Source of the DNA: Rhodospirillales bacterium Ga0074136
GTDB lineage: Bacteria; Pseudomonadota; Alphaproteobacteria; Acetobacterales; Acetobacteraceae
Direction: 5' to 3'
DNA length: 64,000 nucleotides
Assembly (NCBI GenBank): GCA_001464375.1
Contig: LNEW01000163.1
Coordinates: 1-64,000 of the forward strand
Shown here piece after piece: positions 34,112 through 43,528 of the stretch (the first letter of the stretch is position 1; every line of letters starts with the position of its first letter). Under the pieces are notes generated by a model, which saw nothing but the letters and a program-made list of their open reading frames with translations, did no database searches and was not told the origin of the DNA. Both the position numbers and the translations under genes were made by a program.

Positions 34112-35041
34112 TCATGCCACCACCGATCCCGGGTCGCAGTTGGCGCCGCAGACCACCACGCCGACCCGCGCGCCCCTGGGCGGCGCGAAGACGCCCGACA
34201 GCACGGCGGCCAGGGCGGTCGCGCCGCCCGGCTCGGCCACCACCCGCAGCCTGTCCCACAGCCAGCGCTGCGCGTTGCGGATCGCGTCGTCCTTCAACAC
34301 CACGCACTGGCCGCCTTGCTCCCTCATGATCCGGAAGGCGAGCGCGCCCGCGCGGCGCGCGCCCAGGCTGTCGGCCGCCACGCCGCCGGAGGGCGCATCC
34401 ATCGGCTGGCCGGCCATGGCGGCCACCAGCAGCGTGGGGCATTCGTCGGGCTCGACGATCACCACCCTGGCGCGGTCGCGATACCACGACGCGATGCCGC
34501 CATAGAGCCCGCCACCCCCCGCCGCCACCAGCACATGCGTCAGGTCCGGGGCATCCGCCTCGAACTCCAGGCCAACGGTGCCCTGGCCGGCCAGGACGTC
34601 CGGCTGGTCGTAGGCATGGACCACCAGGGCGCCCGTCGCGGCGGCGCGGGCTTCGGAGGCCTGGCGCGCCTCGTCATAGGCGGCGCCACCAACGGTCAGG
34701 GTGGCGCCGGTCGCGGCGATGCGCGCGCGCTTCGCCGCGGGGGTGATCTCCGGGACGAAGATCTCGGCCGTGATGCCCAGCACCTGTGCCGCATGGGCCA
34801 CCGCCAGCCCGTGATTGCCGCCCGAGGCCGCGACCACCCCCGCCGGCGGCACCCGCGCCGAGAGGATGCGGTTGAAGGCGCCGCGCGGCTTGAACGACCC
34901 GGTCACCTGCAGTTGCTCGAGCTTCAGGGCCAATGGGTGCTCGAGGCCCGTCTCGGCGGGCGGCAGCCGGATGACCGGCGTGCGCCGGACATGCGGGGCG
35001 ATGCGGTCGGCGGCGGCGCGGATGTCGTCCTGGGTCGGCAT
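34112..35041 (-). CDS. PLP-dependent threonine/serine dehydratase family enzyme
   Basis: This is a 309-residue fold type II PLP enzyme. The lysine that forms the Schiff base is in GSFKPRGAF. ASGGNHGLAVAHAA is the phosphate and substrate loop, and AAGGGGLYGGIA the glycine-rich PLP phosphate cradle. A C-terminal CGANCDPGSV replaces the usual SGGN loop. It lacks the regulatory ACT domain of biosynthetic threonine deaminase, so it is of the short, catabolic or racemase-like type acting on threonine, serine or a beta-hydroxy amino acid. It is divergent from hprK across 132 bases. Confidence 0.87.
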   Translation of the reverse strand: MPTQDDIRAAADRIAPHVRRTPVIRLPPAETGLEHPLALKLEQLQVTGSFKPRGAFNRILSARVPPAGVVAASGGNHGLAVAHAAQVLGITAEIFVPEITPAAKRARIAATGATLTVGGAAYDEARQASEARAAATGALVVHAYDQPDVLAGQGTVGLEFEADAPDLTHVLVAAGGGGLYGGIASWYRDRARVVIVEPDECPTLLVAAMAGQPMDAPSGGVAADSLGARRAGALAFRIMREQGGQCVVLKDDAIRNAQRWLWDRLRVVAEPGGATALAAVLSGVFAPPRGARVGVVVCGANCDPGSVVA

Positions 35042-35173
35042 GGGGCGAAGGGTGGCAGCGGCCCCCCTCTGCGTCCATCGGGCGCGTCCATCAGGCGGCG
35101 CTTTTCAGCTGGTCCTTTTCGGGGTGCCCCATTTCTGCCATGGTCCGCCGCCTGACGGGATGACCCAGCTGGG

Positions 35174-35605
35174 ATGCGTGTCCACGGAAGCTGCGTTGCG
35201 CGCGAGGGATCGGCGGTGCTGGTGCTGGGTCCTCCCGGCTGCGGCAAGTCCGACCTTGCGCTGCGCCTGATCGGCCGGGGCTTCATGCTGGTGGCCGACG
35301 ACCAGGTATTGCTGGATGGCCGCGCGGTCGGTGCGCCGGAAGCCCTGCGCGGCCTGCTGGAGGTTCGCGGCCTGGGCATCTTCGAAGGCCTGCCGGTCGC
35401 CGAGGGTGCAGTGCTGGCTCTGGTGGTCGACCTGGTGCGGCCCGATGGCGTGGCGCGCATGCCGCTGCCGGCAGCCTGGGCGCCGGCCGGCGTGCCGCGC
35501 ATCGCCCTGCATGGCTTCGAGGCCTCGGCCTGCGACAAGCTCGCCTGGGCGCTGGATGCCGCGATGGGGCAGCGCGCCCAGCGCGCCGGGGCCTTCGCGG
35601 CCTGA
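35174..35605 (+). CDS. hprK: HPr kinase/phosphorylase, short alphaproteobacterial form
   Basis: This 143-residue protein corresponds to the C-terminal kinase domain only of HPr kinase. The P-loop is GPPGCGKSD (19-27), VADDQVLLDG follows, and RGLGIFEG holds the conserved catalytic region. The N-terminal domain of the Bacillus enzyme is missing, as usual in alphaproteobacteria. It phosphorylates HPr on a serine (here Ser76 of the HPr encoded three genes on) and probably reverses the reaction, tuning the regulatory PTS. It heads the operon, and its stop overlaps the rapZ start (TGATG). A sensor kinase gene such as chvG, often found upstream, is absent. Confidence 0.9.
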   Translation: MRVHGSCVAREGSAVLVLGPPGCGKSDLALRLIGRGFMLVADDQVLLDGRAVGAPEALRGLLEVRGLGIFEGLPVAEGAVLALVVDLVRPDGVARMPLPAAWAPAGVPRIALHGFEASACDKLAWALDAAMGQRAQRAGAFAA

Positions 35606-36558
35606 TGGACACGGCCCCGCCCGCGCGCCGCCAGGTCGTACTGGTCACCGGGCTGTCGGGGGCCGGCAAGGCCTCGATCCTGCGGGTGCTGGAGGATCTC
35701 GGCTACGAGACCGTGGACAACCCCCCGCTGTCGGTGCTCGAGGCCCTGGTCGGCGACGGCACCCAGCCGCTGGCCGCCGGGGTGGACAGCCGCACGCGGG
35801 ATTTCGACGCGCAGGCAGCGCTGCGGCTGCTCGACCGGCTGCGCCTGCGGACCGACATCACCGCCTCGCTGGTCTTCGCCACCGCCGAGGCTGACGTGCT
35901 GCTGCGCCGCTTCACCGAGACGCGGCGGCGGCACCCGATGGCACCGGGCGGCCCGCTCGGCTCCACGGTGGCCGACGGAATCGCCCGGGAATCTGCCCTG
36001 TTGGCGCCGCTGCGCGAGACCGCCGAACTGCTGGTCGACACCTCCGACCTGCCGCTGCCGGACCTGCGCCGCATGATCGAACGCCGCTTCGGGGTCGAGG
36101 GCGCGCCCGGGATGGGCGTGTCGGTGCTGTCCTTCGCCTTTCCCAAGGGCTTGCCGCGCGAGGCGGACCTGGTGTTCGACCTGCGCTTCCTGCGCAACCC
36201 GCATTATGTCGATGCGCTGCGGCCGCTGACCGGGCGGGACCCGGCGGTGGCGGCCTTCATCGAGGCCGACCCCGACTTCGCGCCCTTCTGGCGCTGCATG
36301 ACCGAAATGCTCAGGCCGCTCTTGCCGCGCTACGCGCAGGAGGGGAAGAAGTACCTGACCATCGCGCTCGGCTGCACCGGCGGGAAGCACCGCTCGGTCC
36401 TGGTGGCGGAGCACCTGGCACACCACTTGATCTCACAGGACTGGCGGGTGGAACTGTTCCACCGCGAGTTGTCGGCCGGAGCGGCGCCGGACCCCCAGGC
36501 AGGGGGGCGCGCCGCCGGCCGCGAAGCGGGGCGGGAGGCCCTGACACAGGTATCATGA
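35605..36558 (+). CDS. rapZ: RapZ-type RNase adapter / nucleotide-binding protein
   Basis: This is a 317-residue RapZ (YvcJ-like) protein. The P-loop GLSGAGKA (16-23) is followed by LEDLGYETVDNPPLSVLE. The C-terminal domain contains GCTGGKHRSVLVAEHL, which forms the metabolite-sensing and RNA-binding part. The usual Ser/Thr after the P-loop lysine is Ala here. In E. coli RapZ senses glucosamine-6-phosphate and directs RNase E to GlmZ, but in alphaproteobacteria the role is not settled. The gene overlaps the start of the EIIA gene by four bases and is part of the PTS operon. Confidence 0.92.
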   Translation: MDTAPPARRQVVLVTGLSGAGKASILRVLEDLGYETVDNPPLSVLEALVGDGTQPLAAGVDSRTRDFDAQAALRLLDRLRLRTDITASLVFATAEADVLLRRFTETRRRHPMAPGGPLGSTVADGIARESALLAPLRETAELLVDTSDLPLPDLRRMIERRFGVEGAPGMGVSVLSFAFPKGLPREADLVFDLRFLRNPHYVDALRPLTGRDPAVAAFIEADPDFAPFWRCMTEMLRPLLPRYAQEGKKYLTIALGCTGGKHRSVLVAEHLAHHLISQDWRVELFHRELSAGAAPDPQAGGRAAGREAGREALTQVS

Positions 36559-36989
36559 TCGGCATGGTTCTGGTCACCCACGGCCGTTTGGCCGAGGAGT
36601 TGCGGCACGCCATGGAGCACGTGGTCGGCCCGCAGCAGGGTGTCGAAACGGTCTGCATCGGGCCCGATGACGACATGGAGCATACGCGCGCCGATATCCG
36701 GCGCTCGATCGACGCGGTCGACCAGGGCGACGGGGTCGTGGTGCTGACCGACATGTTCGGCGGGACGCCATCCAACCTGGCCATGCAGATGACCGGCCAG
36801 GGCCGGCCCGTCGAGGTACTGGCCGGGGTGAACCTGCCGCTGCTGGTCAAGCTCGCAAAGCTGCGCGGCACCGAGCCCCTGGCCGAAGCGGTGGACCACG
36901 CCATGGCCGCCGGGCGCAAATACATCGCCAGCGGCAAGGACGTGGCGGCAGGCACGCCGCCGCGTCCCAACGGAGGAAGCGGCCAATGA
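36555..36989 (+). CDS. PTS EIIA component, mannose family (EIIA-Man-like)
   Basis: This 144-residue cytoplasmic phosphocarrier has its active-site His9 in VLVTHGRLAEE. TDMFGGTPSNLA is the second conserved loop that shapes the site. It would take phosphate from HPr. No EIIB, EIIC or EIID genes follow, so it has no evident sugar permease and probably acts by protein-protein control, as known for other alphaproteobacterial EIIA-Man homologues. The start overlaps the rapZ stop (ATGA) and the end overlaps the HPr gene start. Confidence 0.92.
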   Translation: MIGMVLVTHGRLAEELRHAMEHVVGPQQGVETVCIGPDDDMEHTRADIRRSIDAVDQGDGVVVLTDMFGGTPSNLAMQMTGQGRPVEVLAGVNLPLLVKLAKLRGTEPLAEAVDHAMAAGRKYIASGKDVAAGTPPRPNGGSGQ

Positions 36990-37342
36990 GCGACCGGGCT
37001 GACGAGACCGCCGCCAGGACCGATGCCGGGCTCACGGCCGATGGCTGCGGCTGCGACCCCGGCCCCTCGGGCCTGGTGCTGCGGCGGTCGGTGGTGATCC
37101 CGAACAGCCGCGGCCTGCATGCCCGCGCCGCCGCCAAGCTGGTGACCATGGCCGAACGCTATTCCGCCTGCGTCAACGTGCTGCGCAACGGCGAGAGCGT
37201 GCCGGCGTGCTCCATCATGGGCCTCATGATGCTGGGCGCCGGCCAGGGCGCCGAGATCATGATCGAGGCCGAGGGCTGGGACGCCAAGGAAGCGCTCGAG
37301 GCGGTCGCCGGCTTGGTCGAGGCCGGTTTCCATGAAGACTGA
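36986..37342 (+). CDS. ptsH: HPr phosphocarrier with N-terminal extension
   Basis: This 118-residue protein contains a complete HPr domain from about residue 31. His45 in SRGLHARAAAK accepts phosphate from Enzyme I, and Ser76 in CSIMGLMML is the site targeted by HPr kinase. Residues 1-30 are an acidic extension with DGCGCDP, absent from standard 85-90-residue HPr. A later start is not offered by an ATG before the domain, so the extension seems real. It overlaps the EIIA stop by four bases and the Enzyme I start by eleven, pointing to fixed production ratios. Confidence 0.92.
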   Translation: MSDRADETAARTDAGLTADGCGCDPGPSGLVLRRSVVIPNSRGLHARAAAKLVTMAERYSACVNVLRNGESVPACSIMGLMMLGAGQGAEIMIEAEGWDAKEALEAVAGLVEAGFHED

Positions 37343-39158
37343 TCCGTCGAAGGGCAAGTCGAAGGGAAAGGGCCGCGAGGTCGCGATTCCCGGCATCGCG
37401 GTCTCGCCCGGGGTCGCGATCGGGCTGGTCTTCGACACCTCCGACCCGCCGGCCGAGGCACCGCGGCGCAAGATCGCGCCCGATGCGATCGAGGTGGAGC
37501 GGCAGAAGCTCGCCGCCGCGACGGCGTTTTCGCGCAAGCAGATCAGCAAGCTCAAGACCCGCATCGGCGTGCTGCCCGAGGAAGCGCAGGAGGAAATCGC
37601 CCCGCTGCTGGACGCGCACCTGATGATGCTGGGCAATTCCCGGCTGATCCGCGGCGCGCGCAAGCGGATCGAGTCCGAGCTGCTGGGTGCCGAGACCGCG
37701 GTGGGCGACGAGGCCGAGGGGATCATCGCCGCCATCCAGGCGATCAAGGACGACGACAAGGCCGGCCTGGCGCGCCGCGCGACCGAGGTGCGCGACATCG
37801 CCCGGCGCCTGGTGCGCAACCTGACCGCGACCCCGTTCCGCAGCCTCAAGGACCTGCCGGAAGGCTGCATCCTGGTGGCGGAGGAACTCACGCCGGCCGA
37901 CGCGGCGCTGCTCGACCCCGCGCGCATCGCGGGTGTGGCGACCGAGGAAGGCGGTGCCGACGGCCATACCGCCATCATGCTGCGCGCGCTGGGCATCCCC
38001 GCGGTGCTCGGCGCCCATGGGCTGACCGAGGCCGCCGAGCGCGGTGATCCCGCGGTGCTGGATGGGGCGGCGGGCCGCGTCACGCTGCATCCTTCCGCCG
38101 CCACGCTGGCCGGGGCCAAGGACCGCCTGGCGGCCTTCGCGCGCGAACGGACCAAGCTGGGCAAGCTGCGCCGCCTGCCGGCCGAGACCACCGATGGCGA
38201 ACAGGTGGAGCTGCAGGCGAACCTGGAGATCCCGCAGGAGCTGCCGCTGATCGCGCAGGCCGGCGCGCAGGGCATCGGCCTGCTGCGCACCGAATTCCTG
38301 TTCATGAACCGCGAGGACCTGCCCGACGAGGACGCCCAGGTCGAGGCGTATACCCAGGTGGTCGAGGCGATGGAGGGCCTGCCGGTCACCATCCGCGTGC
38401 TCGACTGGGGCGGCGAGAAGGACATGGAGGCGCTGGCCGAGGGCGTGGTGCCGGTGCATGCGGGTGGCAATCCCGCACTCGGCCTGCGCGGGCTGCGCAT
38501 GCTGCTGAAGCGCCCGGAATTGCTGGAGGTGCAATTCGCCGCCGTGCTGCGCGTGGCCGCTGCCGGCGCCGACGGCAATGTGCGCCTGCTGCTGCCCATG
38601 GTGACGATCCCGGAGGAAGTGCGCCAGGCGCGCGAGATCTACGAACGCGTGGCGCGCCGCCTGCGCCGGCGCGGCGAACGCCTGCCGGAGAAGCTGCCGC
38701 CGCTCGGTGTGATGATCGAGACGCCGGGTGCGGCGCTGGCCGCCGATGCCATCGCGCTGGAGGCGGATTTCTTCGCCATCGGCACCAACGACCTGGCGAT
38801 GTACACGCTGGCGGTGGACCGTGCCGAGGCGGAGGTGTCGCATCTTTACGACCCGCTGCACCCCGCGGTGCTGCGGTTGGTGCAGTTCGCGACGGAAGCG
38901 GCGCTGCGCCTGCGCATGCCGGTGTCGATCTGTGGCGAGATGGCGGGCAACCCGCTGCTGACGCCGCTGCTGCTGGGGCTGGGCGTGCGGACGTTCTCGA
39001 TGAACGCGAGCGCCATTCCGCGGGTGAAGCAGGCGGTGCGCGGGCTGGATATCGGCGACTGCGCGCGTTTCGCGCGCCGCGTGATGGAGCAATCCGACCC
39101 CGCGCGCATCCGCGAGCTGGTGGCCGCCTTCGCCGACGGGGTGACCGAGCGGGCGTGA
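37332..39158 (+). CDS. ptsI: PTS Enzyme I (phosphoenolpyruvate-protein phosphotransferase)
   Basis: This 608-residue enzyme starts the phosphate relay from phosphoenolpyruvate. The N-terminal domain holds the phosphorylated His212 in EEGGADGHTAIMLRALGIPAV, where the classic GGxTSH becomes GGADGH. The C-terminal PEP-binding barrel has GIGLLRTEFLFM, RVLDWGGEKD, GVMIETPGAAL, FFAIGTNDLAMY and the catalytic Cys534 in SICGEMAGNP. The lysine-rich start (MKTDPSKGKSKGKG) is an extra tail. No GAF domain is present, so it is EI rather than the nitrogen-type EI-Ntr. It is the last gene of the operon and is followed at once by hairpin repeats. Confidence 0.94.
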   Translation: MKTDPSKGKSKGKGREVAIPGIAVSPGVAIGLVFDTSDPPAEAPRRKIAPDAIEVERQKLAAATAFSRKQISKLKTRIGVLPEEAQEEIAPLLDAHLMMLGNSRLIRGARKRIESELLGAETAVGDEAEGIIAAIQAIKDDDKAGLARRATEVRDIARRLVRNLTATPFRSLKDLPEGCILVAEELTPADAALLDPARIAGVATEEGGADGHTAIMLRALGIPAVLGAHGLTEAAERGDPAVLDGAAGRVTLHPSAATLAGAKDRLAAFARERTKLGKLRRLPAETTDGEQVELQANLEIPQELPLIAQAGAQGIGLLRTEFLFMNREDLPDEDAQVEAYTQVVEAMEGLPVTIRVLDWGGEKDMEALAEGVVPVHAGGNPALGLRGLRMLLKRPELLEVQFAAVLRVAAAGADGNVRLLLPMVTIPEEVRQAREIYERVARRLRRRGERLPEKLPPLGVMIETPGAALAADAIALEADFFAIGTNDLAMYTLAVDRAEAEVSHLYDPLHPAVLRLVQFATEAALRLRMPVSICGEMAGNPLLTPLLLGLGVRTFSMNASAIPRVKQAVRGLDIGDCARFARRVMEQSDPARIRELVAAFADGVTERA

Positions 39159-39170
39159 TCCGCGCGATGT

Positions 39171-39276
39171 GACAGGGCGCGCGTATCCGCGCGACAGGAC
39201 CGGGCGCGCGTAATTCGCGCGACAGGACCGGGCGCGCGTAATTCGCGCGACAGGACCGGGCGCGCGTAATTCGCGC
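39171..39276. repeat. Tandem 28-bp hairpin repeats after ptsI
   Basis: Three perfect tandem copies of a 28-base unit (39193-39220, 39221-39248 and 39249-39276) follow one diverged 22-base copy (39171-39192). Each perfect unit contains the inverted repeat CGCGCG-TAATT-CGCGCG, and the diverged one CGCGCG-TATC-CGCGCG. The array begins 12 bases after the ptsI stop. It may terminate or stabilise the PTS mRNA, or be a neutral expanding repeat. Confidence 0.8.
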
Positions 39277-39347
39277 GACGCACCCGCCGGCGGGGAAGCA
39301 TTGGCAGGGCGGCTGCGTTGGATAGGCACGCAGCGGAGATGATCGCC

Positions 39348-39644
39348 ATGACAGCCTTTCGTCGCCTGACGCTTTTGGCCGGCCTGGCTGCCGTGCTGGC
39401 GCCGGCCCCGGTGGTGGCCGAGAGCCAGTCCTCGGATTCCTCGTCGAACTGTTCGAATGGTCGGTGCACGCGGGTCGACCGCCTGGTGATCGAGGATCGC
39501 CATGGCCGGCGCGGCTGGGTGCGCACGGAGAGCTGGCGCGAGCGCGACGGGCGCGTCCCGCGCGGCTACGGGCAGGGCGCCCCCGGGCAATTGCCGGAGT
39601 GGCGCCAGCCGCGCCGCAGCCGGGATGATGACGACGACGACTGA
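39348..39644 (+). CDS. Hypothetical exported protein with acidic tail
   Basis: This is a 98-residue protein with a signal peptide (MTAFRRLTLLAGLAAVLAPA and a cleavage site near VVAES). The mature part is Ser-rich with two cysteines (NCSNGRC) that may form a disulfide. A basic middle with RHGRRGWVRTES is followed by an end of six or more Asp. I do not recognise the family. In-frame ATGs also occur at 39318 and 39339. The one at 39348 is preferred because GGAG lies nine bases before it and the signal peptide then begins directly. The gene stands alone after the hairpin array. Confidence 0.55.
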   Translation: MTAFRRLTLLAGLAAVLAPAPVVAESQSSDSSSNCSNGRCTRVDRLVIEDRHGRRGWVRTESWRERDGRVPRGYGQGAPGQLPEWRQPRRSRDDDDDD

Positions 39645-39817
39645 TAACTATCGCACGAGGGATTTACCGTGGTGCGCATGGACGCCGGGCGGGCCGCGAC
39701 CCGGACCATCGTGCGCTTGTATGGCCGCCGCCTGCCATGGCAGCGCCATCGTTGCGCCCTGCAACCGCCCACTGGCGCCGCGATCCTGGCTCCCGTCATC
39801 GAGGGAGCTCGACCGCC

Positions 39818-40009
39818 ATGCGCCAGATCCGCCGTGCCGCCGTGACGGGGCTTTTCGCGTTGTGGCTCGCGCCGCTCTCGGCGGTGGCGGAGGCGCCGAA
39901 CGGCCCCTGCTGCCGCGGCGACCGGCCGCTACGCGCCGAGGCCGCCGTGGCACCTGGGCGGGATGAACAGGCCGAGGCGCGGGACGAGCAAGGCGACGCG
40001 CGGCGCTGA
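39818..40009 (+). CDS. Hypothetical small exported protein with a Cys-Cys motif
   Basis: This is a 63-residue protein with a signal peptide (MRQIRRAAVTGLFALWLAPL, Ala-Glu-Ala at the cleavage point). A short mature part begins NGPCCRGDRPL and ends in charged repeats of Glu, Asp and Arg. A GAGGGAG ribosome-binding site lies nine bases before the ATG. I do not know the family. The adjacent Cys pair could bind a metal or form a disulfide with a partner. Confidence is limited by the short length. Confidence 0.48.
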   Translation: MRQIRRAAVTGLFALWLAPLSAVAEAPNGPCCRGDRPLRAEAAVAPGRDEQAEARDEQGDARR

Positions 40010-40272
40010 GGCAGGTTCGGCGCAGCCCGCCGACCCTGCCGCCACGGGGCTGCGCATTGCCCGTTGGGATTCCGCCGGCCCATGGGGTTTGGCGCCCGGC
40101 GAAGCGGCAGCCGCCGAGGCGCGCGCGGCGGAGCGCTGCTGCGGCCGCAGGCCATTGAAAGTCTACGGACACGGATTGGGGGTCGGCATGGCCCGGCCGG
40201 GGCGGCCGATGGCTGGTGCGGGCATCGCAAGGGGGCGGCTGGCCGTCACCCCTTCGCGTCCGGCCGTTTTGG
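40010..40272. other. Non-coding stretch before the ahcY operator
   Basis: Reading frames here are open only because of the GC content, and I can support no gene. Together with the operator region it makes a 362-base gap between the small exported protein and ahcY. It may hold the distal ahcY promoter. Confidence 0.5.
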
Positions 40273-40292
40273 CATAAAGATATCCTTATATG
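40273..40292. promoter_or_regulatory. Palindromic operator upstream of ahcY
   Basis: This is an isolated AT-rich palindrome, CATAAAGATATCCTTATATG. The core ATAA-x-GATATC-x-TTAT is symmetric apart from one position in each arm. It lies about 80 bases before the ahcY start. ArsR-type regulators that respond to S-adenosylhomocysteine or methionine status bind sites of this general form near ahcY and met genes, so such control is likely. The regulator itself is not in the window. Confidence 0.62.
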
Positions 40293-40371
40293 TGATCCGT
40301 GCCCCTGGCCTGCCGCGTCGCCCCGTGCTACCGCCGCGCCACACGCAGACCGACACGAAAGACCCAAGCGC

Positions 40372-41775
<1,404 letters not shown>

Positions 41776-41782
41776 AGGCAGG

Positions 41783-41812
41783 AAGGTCGGGGGAGGGAAC
41801 TCCCCCGACCTT
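41783..41812. terminator. Bidirectional hairpin between convergent ahcY and thiolase genes
   Basis: A perfect 13-bp inverted repeat (AAGGTCGGGGGAG / CTCCCCCGACCTT) with a GGAA loop lies seven bases after the ahcY stop and touches the stop codon of the convergent thiolase gene. It would serve both transcripts. There is no T-run beyond the AA/TT ends of the stem. The core matches the hairpin at 12091-12117. Confidence 0.8.
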
Positions 41813-42996
41813 CACGCCACCTCAAACAATCCGGCCGCGCCCTGCCCACCGCCGACGCACATCGTCACCACGACGAATTTCGCGCCGCGCTTCTTGCCTT
41901 CGATCAGCGCGTGCCCGGCCATGCGCGCGCCCGACATGCCATAGGGATGGCCGATCGAGATCGCGCCGCCATCCACGTTCAGCCTCTCCTGCGGGATATA
42001 GATCACCTGGCAGGCGAAGGCCTCGTTCAGCTCCCACAAGCCGATGTCGTCCATCTTGAGCCCGTGCTGCGCCAGCAGCTTCGGCACCGCGAAGACCGGG
42101 CCGATGCCCATCTCCCCCGGGTCGCAGCCGGCCACCGCCATGCCGCGATAGATGCCGAGCGGATGCAGGCCGCGGCGCGAGGCTTCCGCTTCTTCCATCA
42201 GCACGGCGGCGGAGGCACCGTCCGACAGCTGGCTCGCGTTGCCGGCGGTGATGAAGCGGCCTTCCTTCACCACCATGCCATCCTTGAAGACCGGCTTGAG
42301 CGACTTCAGCCCTTCCAACGTGGTGTCGGCGCGGTTGCCTTCGTCGCGCGCCAGCGTGGTGGGGACGTCCTTGCTCTCCCCGGTCTCGCGGTTGACCAGC
42401 TTCATCACGCTGGCCAGCGGTACGATCTCGTCGTCGAAGGCGCCGCGGGCCTGGGCGGCGGCGGTGCGCATCTGGCTGGCGAAGGCGTAGTCGTCCTGCG
42501 CGTCGCGCGACACGCCGTAGCGGTCCGCGACGATCTCGGCGGTCTCGAGCATGGACATGTACAGCGCGGGCACGCGTTCCATCAGCGCCGGATCGGCGCG
42601 GCGATACCAGTTGGCCTTCTCGTTCTGCACCAGCGAGATCGATTCCAGCCCGCCGCCGACCGCGACCTGCATGCCGTCATGCAGGATCTGCTTCGCCGCG
42701 GCAGCGATCGCCATCAGGCCGGAGGAACATTGGCGATCGAGGCTCATGCCCGGCACGCTGTCGGGCAGCCCCGCCGCCAGCGCCACCTGGCGCCCCACAT
42801 TCGATCCCTGGCAGCCCTGCTGCAGCGCCGCGCCCATGATGACGTCCTCGACCTCGGCCGGGTCCAGCTTCGCGCGCTCCACCGCCGCGCGCACGGCGTG
42901 CCCGCCCAGCGTCTGCGCGTTGGTGTCGTTGAAGGCGCCGCGATAGGCACGCCCGATCGGCGTGCGGGCGGTCGAGACGATGACGGCGCTGCGCAT
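41812..42996 (-). CDS. Acetyl-CoA C-acyltransferase (thiolase)
   Basis: This is a 394-residue thiolase. The acyl-accepting Cys90 is in LDRQCSSGL. The His of [10 protein letters not shown] and the Cys of [15 protein letters not shown] complete the active site, and NEAFACQV holds the conserved Asn-His-loop equivalent. It condenses or cleaves acyl-CoA in fatty-acid or aromatic-acid breakdown. GHPYGMSG in place of the usual GHPLGASG is a variant seen in one thiolase branch. The ATG at 42996 has a GGAAG site. An in-frame ATG 27 codons earlier would run through a strong hairpin and is rejected. The thioesterase gene lies upstream on the same strand. Confidence 0.92.
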   Translation of the reverse strand: MRSAVIVSTARTPIGRAYRGAFNDTNAQTLGGHAVRAAVERAKLDPAEVEDVIMGAALQQGCQGSNVGRQVALAAGLPDSVPGMSLDRQCSSGLMAIAAAAKQILHDGMQVAVGGGLESISLVQNEKANWYRRADPALMERVPALYMSMLETAEIVADRYGVSRDAQDDYAFASQMRTAAAQARGAFDDEIVPLASVMKLVNRETGESKDVPTTLARDEGNRADTTLEGLKSLKPVFKDGMVVKEGRFITAGNASQLSDGASAAVLMEEAEASRRGLHPLGIYRGMAVAGCDPGEMGIGPVFAVPKLLAQHGLKMDDIGLWELNEAFACQVIYIPQERLNVDGGAISIGHPYGMSGARMAGHALIEGKKRGAKFVVVTMCVGGGQGAAGLFEVA

Positions 42997-43008
42997 TGGC
43001 GCTTCCTT

Positions 43009-43033
43009 CCCTGCCTGCTTCTTGCAGGCAGGG
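43009..43033 (-). other. Strong hairpin in the thiolase leader
   Basis: A perfect 10-bp stem (CCCTGCCTGC/GCAGGCAGGG) with a five-base loop lies between the thioesterase stop and the thiolase start. On the minus strand the thiolase ribosome-binding site follows at once. It could limit read-through or gate thiolase translation. Confidence 0.6.
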
Positions 43034-43045
43034 TAGCGCAATCGT

Positions 43046-43471
43046 TCAGGGGGCGCCCAGCCGCTTCCACACGCCATCCGCGGTGGCGACGATGCGGCTG
43101 CCGACGGTTATCTGCCCGCGCACGAACACGACCGAGCGCGTGGCGCGCACCGCCTCGCCACGCGCTTCCAGGAATTCGCCGGCCTTGGCGCCCGAGACGA
43201 AATGCGTGTTGAGCTGGATGGTCACCACAGGCCCGCGCTGCGCAGCTTCCCAGCAGGTCGCGCCGAGGATCTGGTCAAGGAACGTCACCAGCATCCCGCC
43301 ATGGATGATGCCATGCGCATTGCCGTGGCGCGGCTCAGCGACCAGGCCGTAGGCCCAGCCGTCGCCCTCCTTCTTCGACCAGAAAGGGCCAACGAGTTCG
43401 GGGAAGCCGTCATTGTGCCAGTGCAGGTGCTTCCAGCCATGGGCGGCGGGGTCGAATTGCGTGTCGGTCAT
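43046..43471 (-). CDS. PaaI-type thioesterase family protein (hotdog fold)
   Basis: This is a 141-residue single-hotdog protein. [21 protein letters not shown] is the PaaI/4HBT active-site helix with the HGG motif and the acidic residue Asp that follows. [26 protein letters not shown] is the central helix-strand pair. It would hydrolyse an acyl- or aryl-CoA thioester in the cytoplasm. The ATG at 43471 starts just before family sequence. Its place immediately upstream of a thiolase gene suggests a role in removing dead-end CoA esters from the same pathway. The divergent gene encodes a GST. Confidence 0.86.
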   Translation of the reverse strand: MTDTQFDPAAHGWKHLHWHNDGFPELVGPFWSKKEGDGWAYGLVAEPRHGNAHGIIHGGMLVTFLDQILGATCWEAAQRGPVVTIQLNTHFVSGAKAGEFLEARGEAVRATRSVVFVRGQITVGSRIVATADGVWKRLGAP

Positions 43472-43528
43472 CGGCAGGAATTCGCGCAGCGGGCTGGCGG
43501 CGTCAATCCGCGGTGGTAGCGTGGTGGG

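Noticed and set aside
36311-38599. 762-codon minus-strand frame opposite the PTS operon
   Set aside because: Ser/Ala/Pro-rich shadow of EI, HPr, EIIA and rapZ, whose catalytic motifs are unmistakable on the plus strand.
39171-39276. CRISPR array
   Set aside because: The repeats are directly tandem with no unique spacers and there are no cas genes.
39963-40277. 104-codon frame before ahcY with a Cys-Cys motif similar to the small exported protein
   Set aside because: No signal peptide or ribosome-binding site. It overlaps the end of the preceding small gene in another frame, and the similarity is short and may be compositional.
40010-40371. SAH or SAM riboswitch upstream of ahcY
   Set aside because: I could not recognise the conserved core or a pseudoknot of known SAH/SAM classes. 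The palindrome looks like a protein operator instead.
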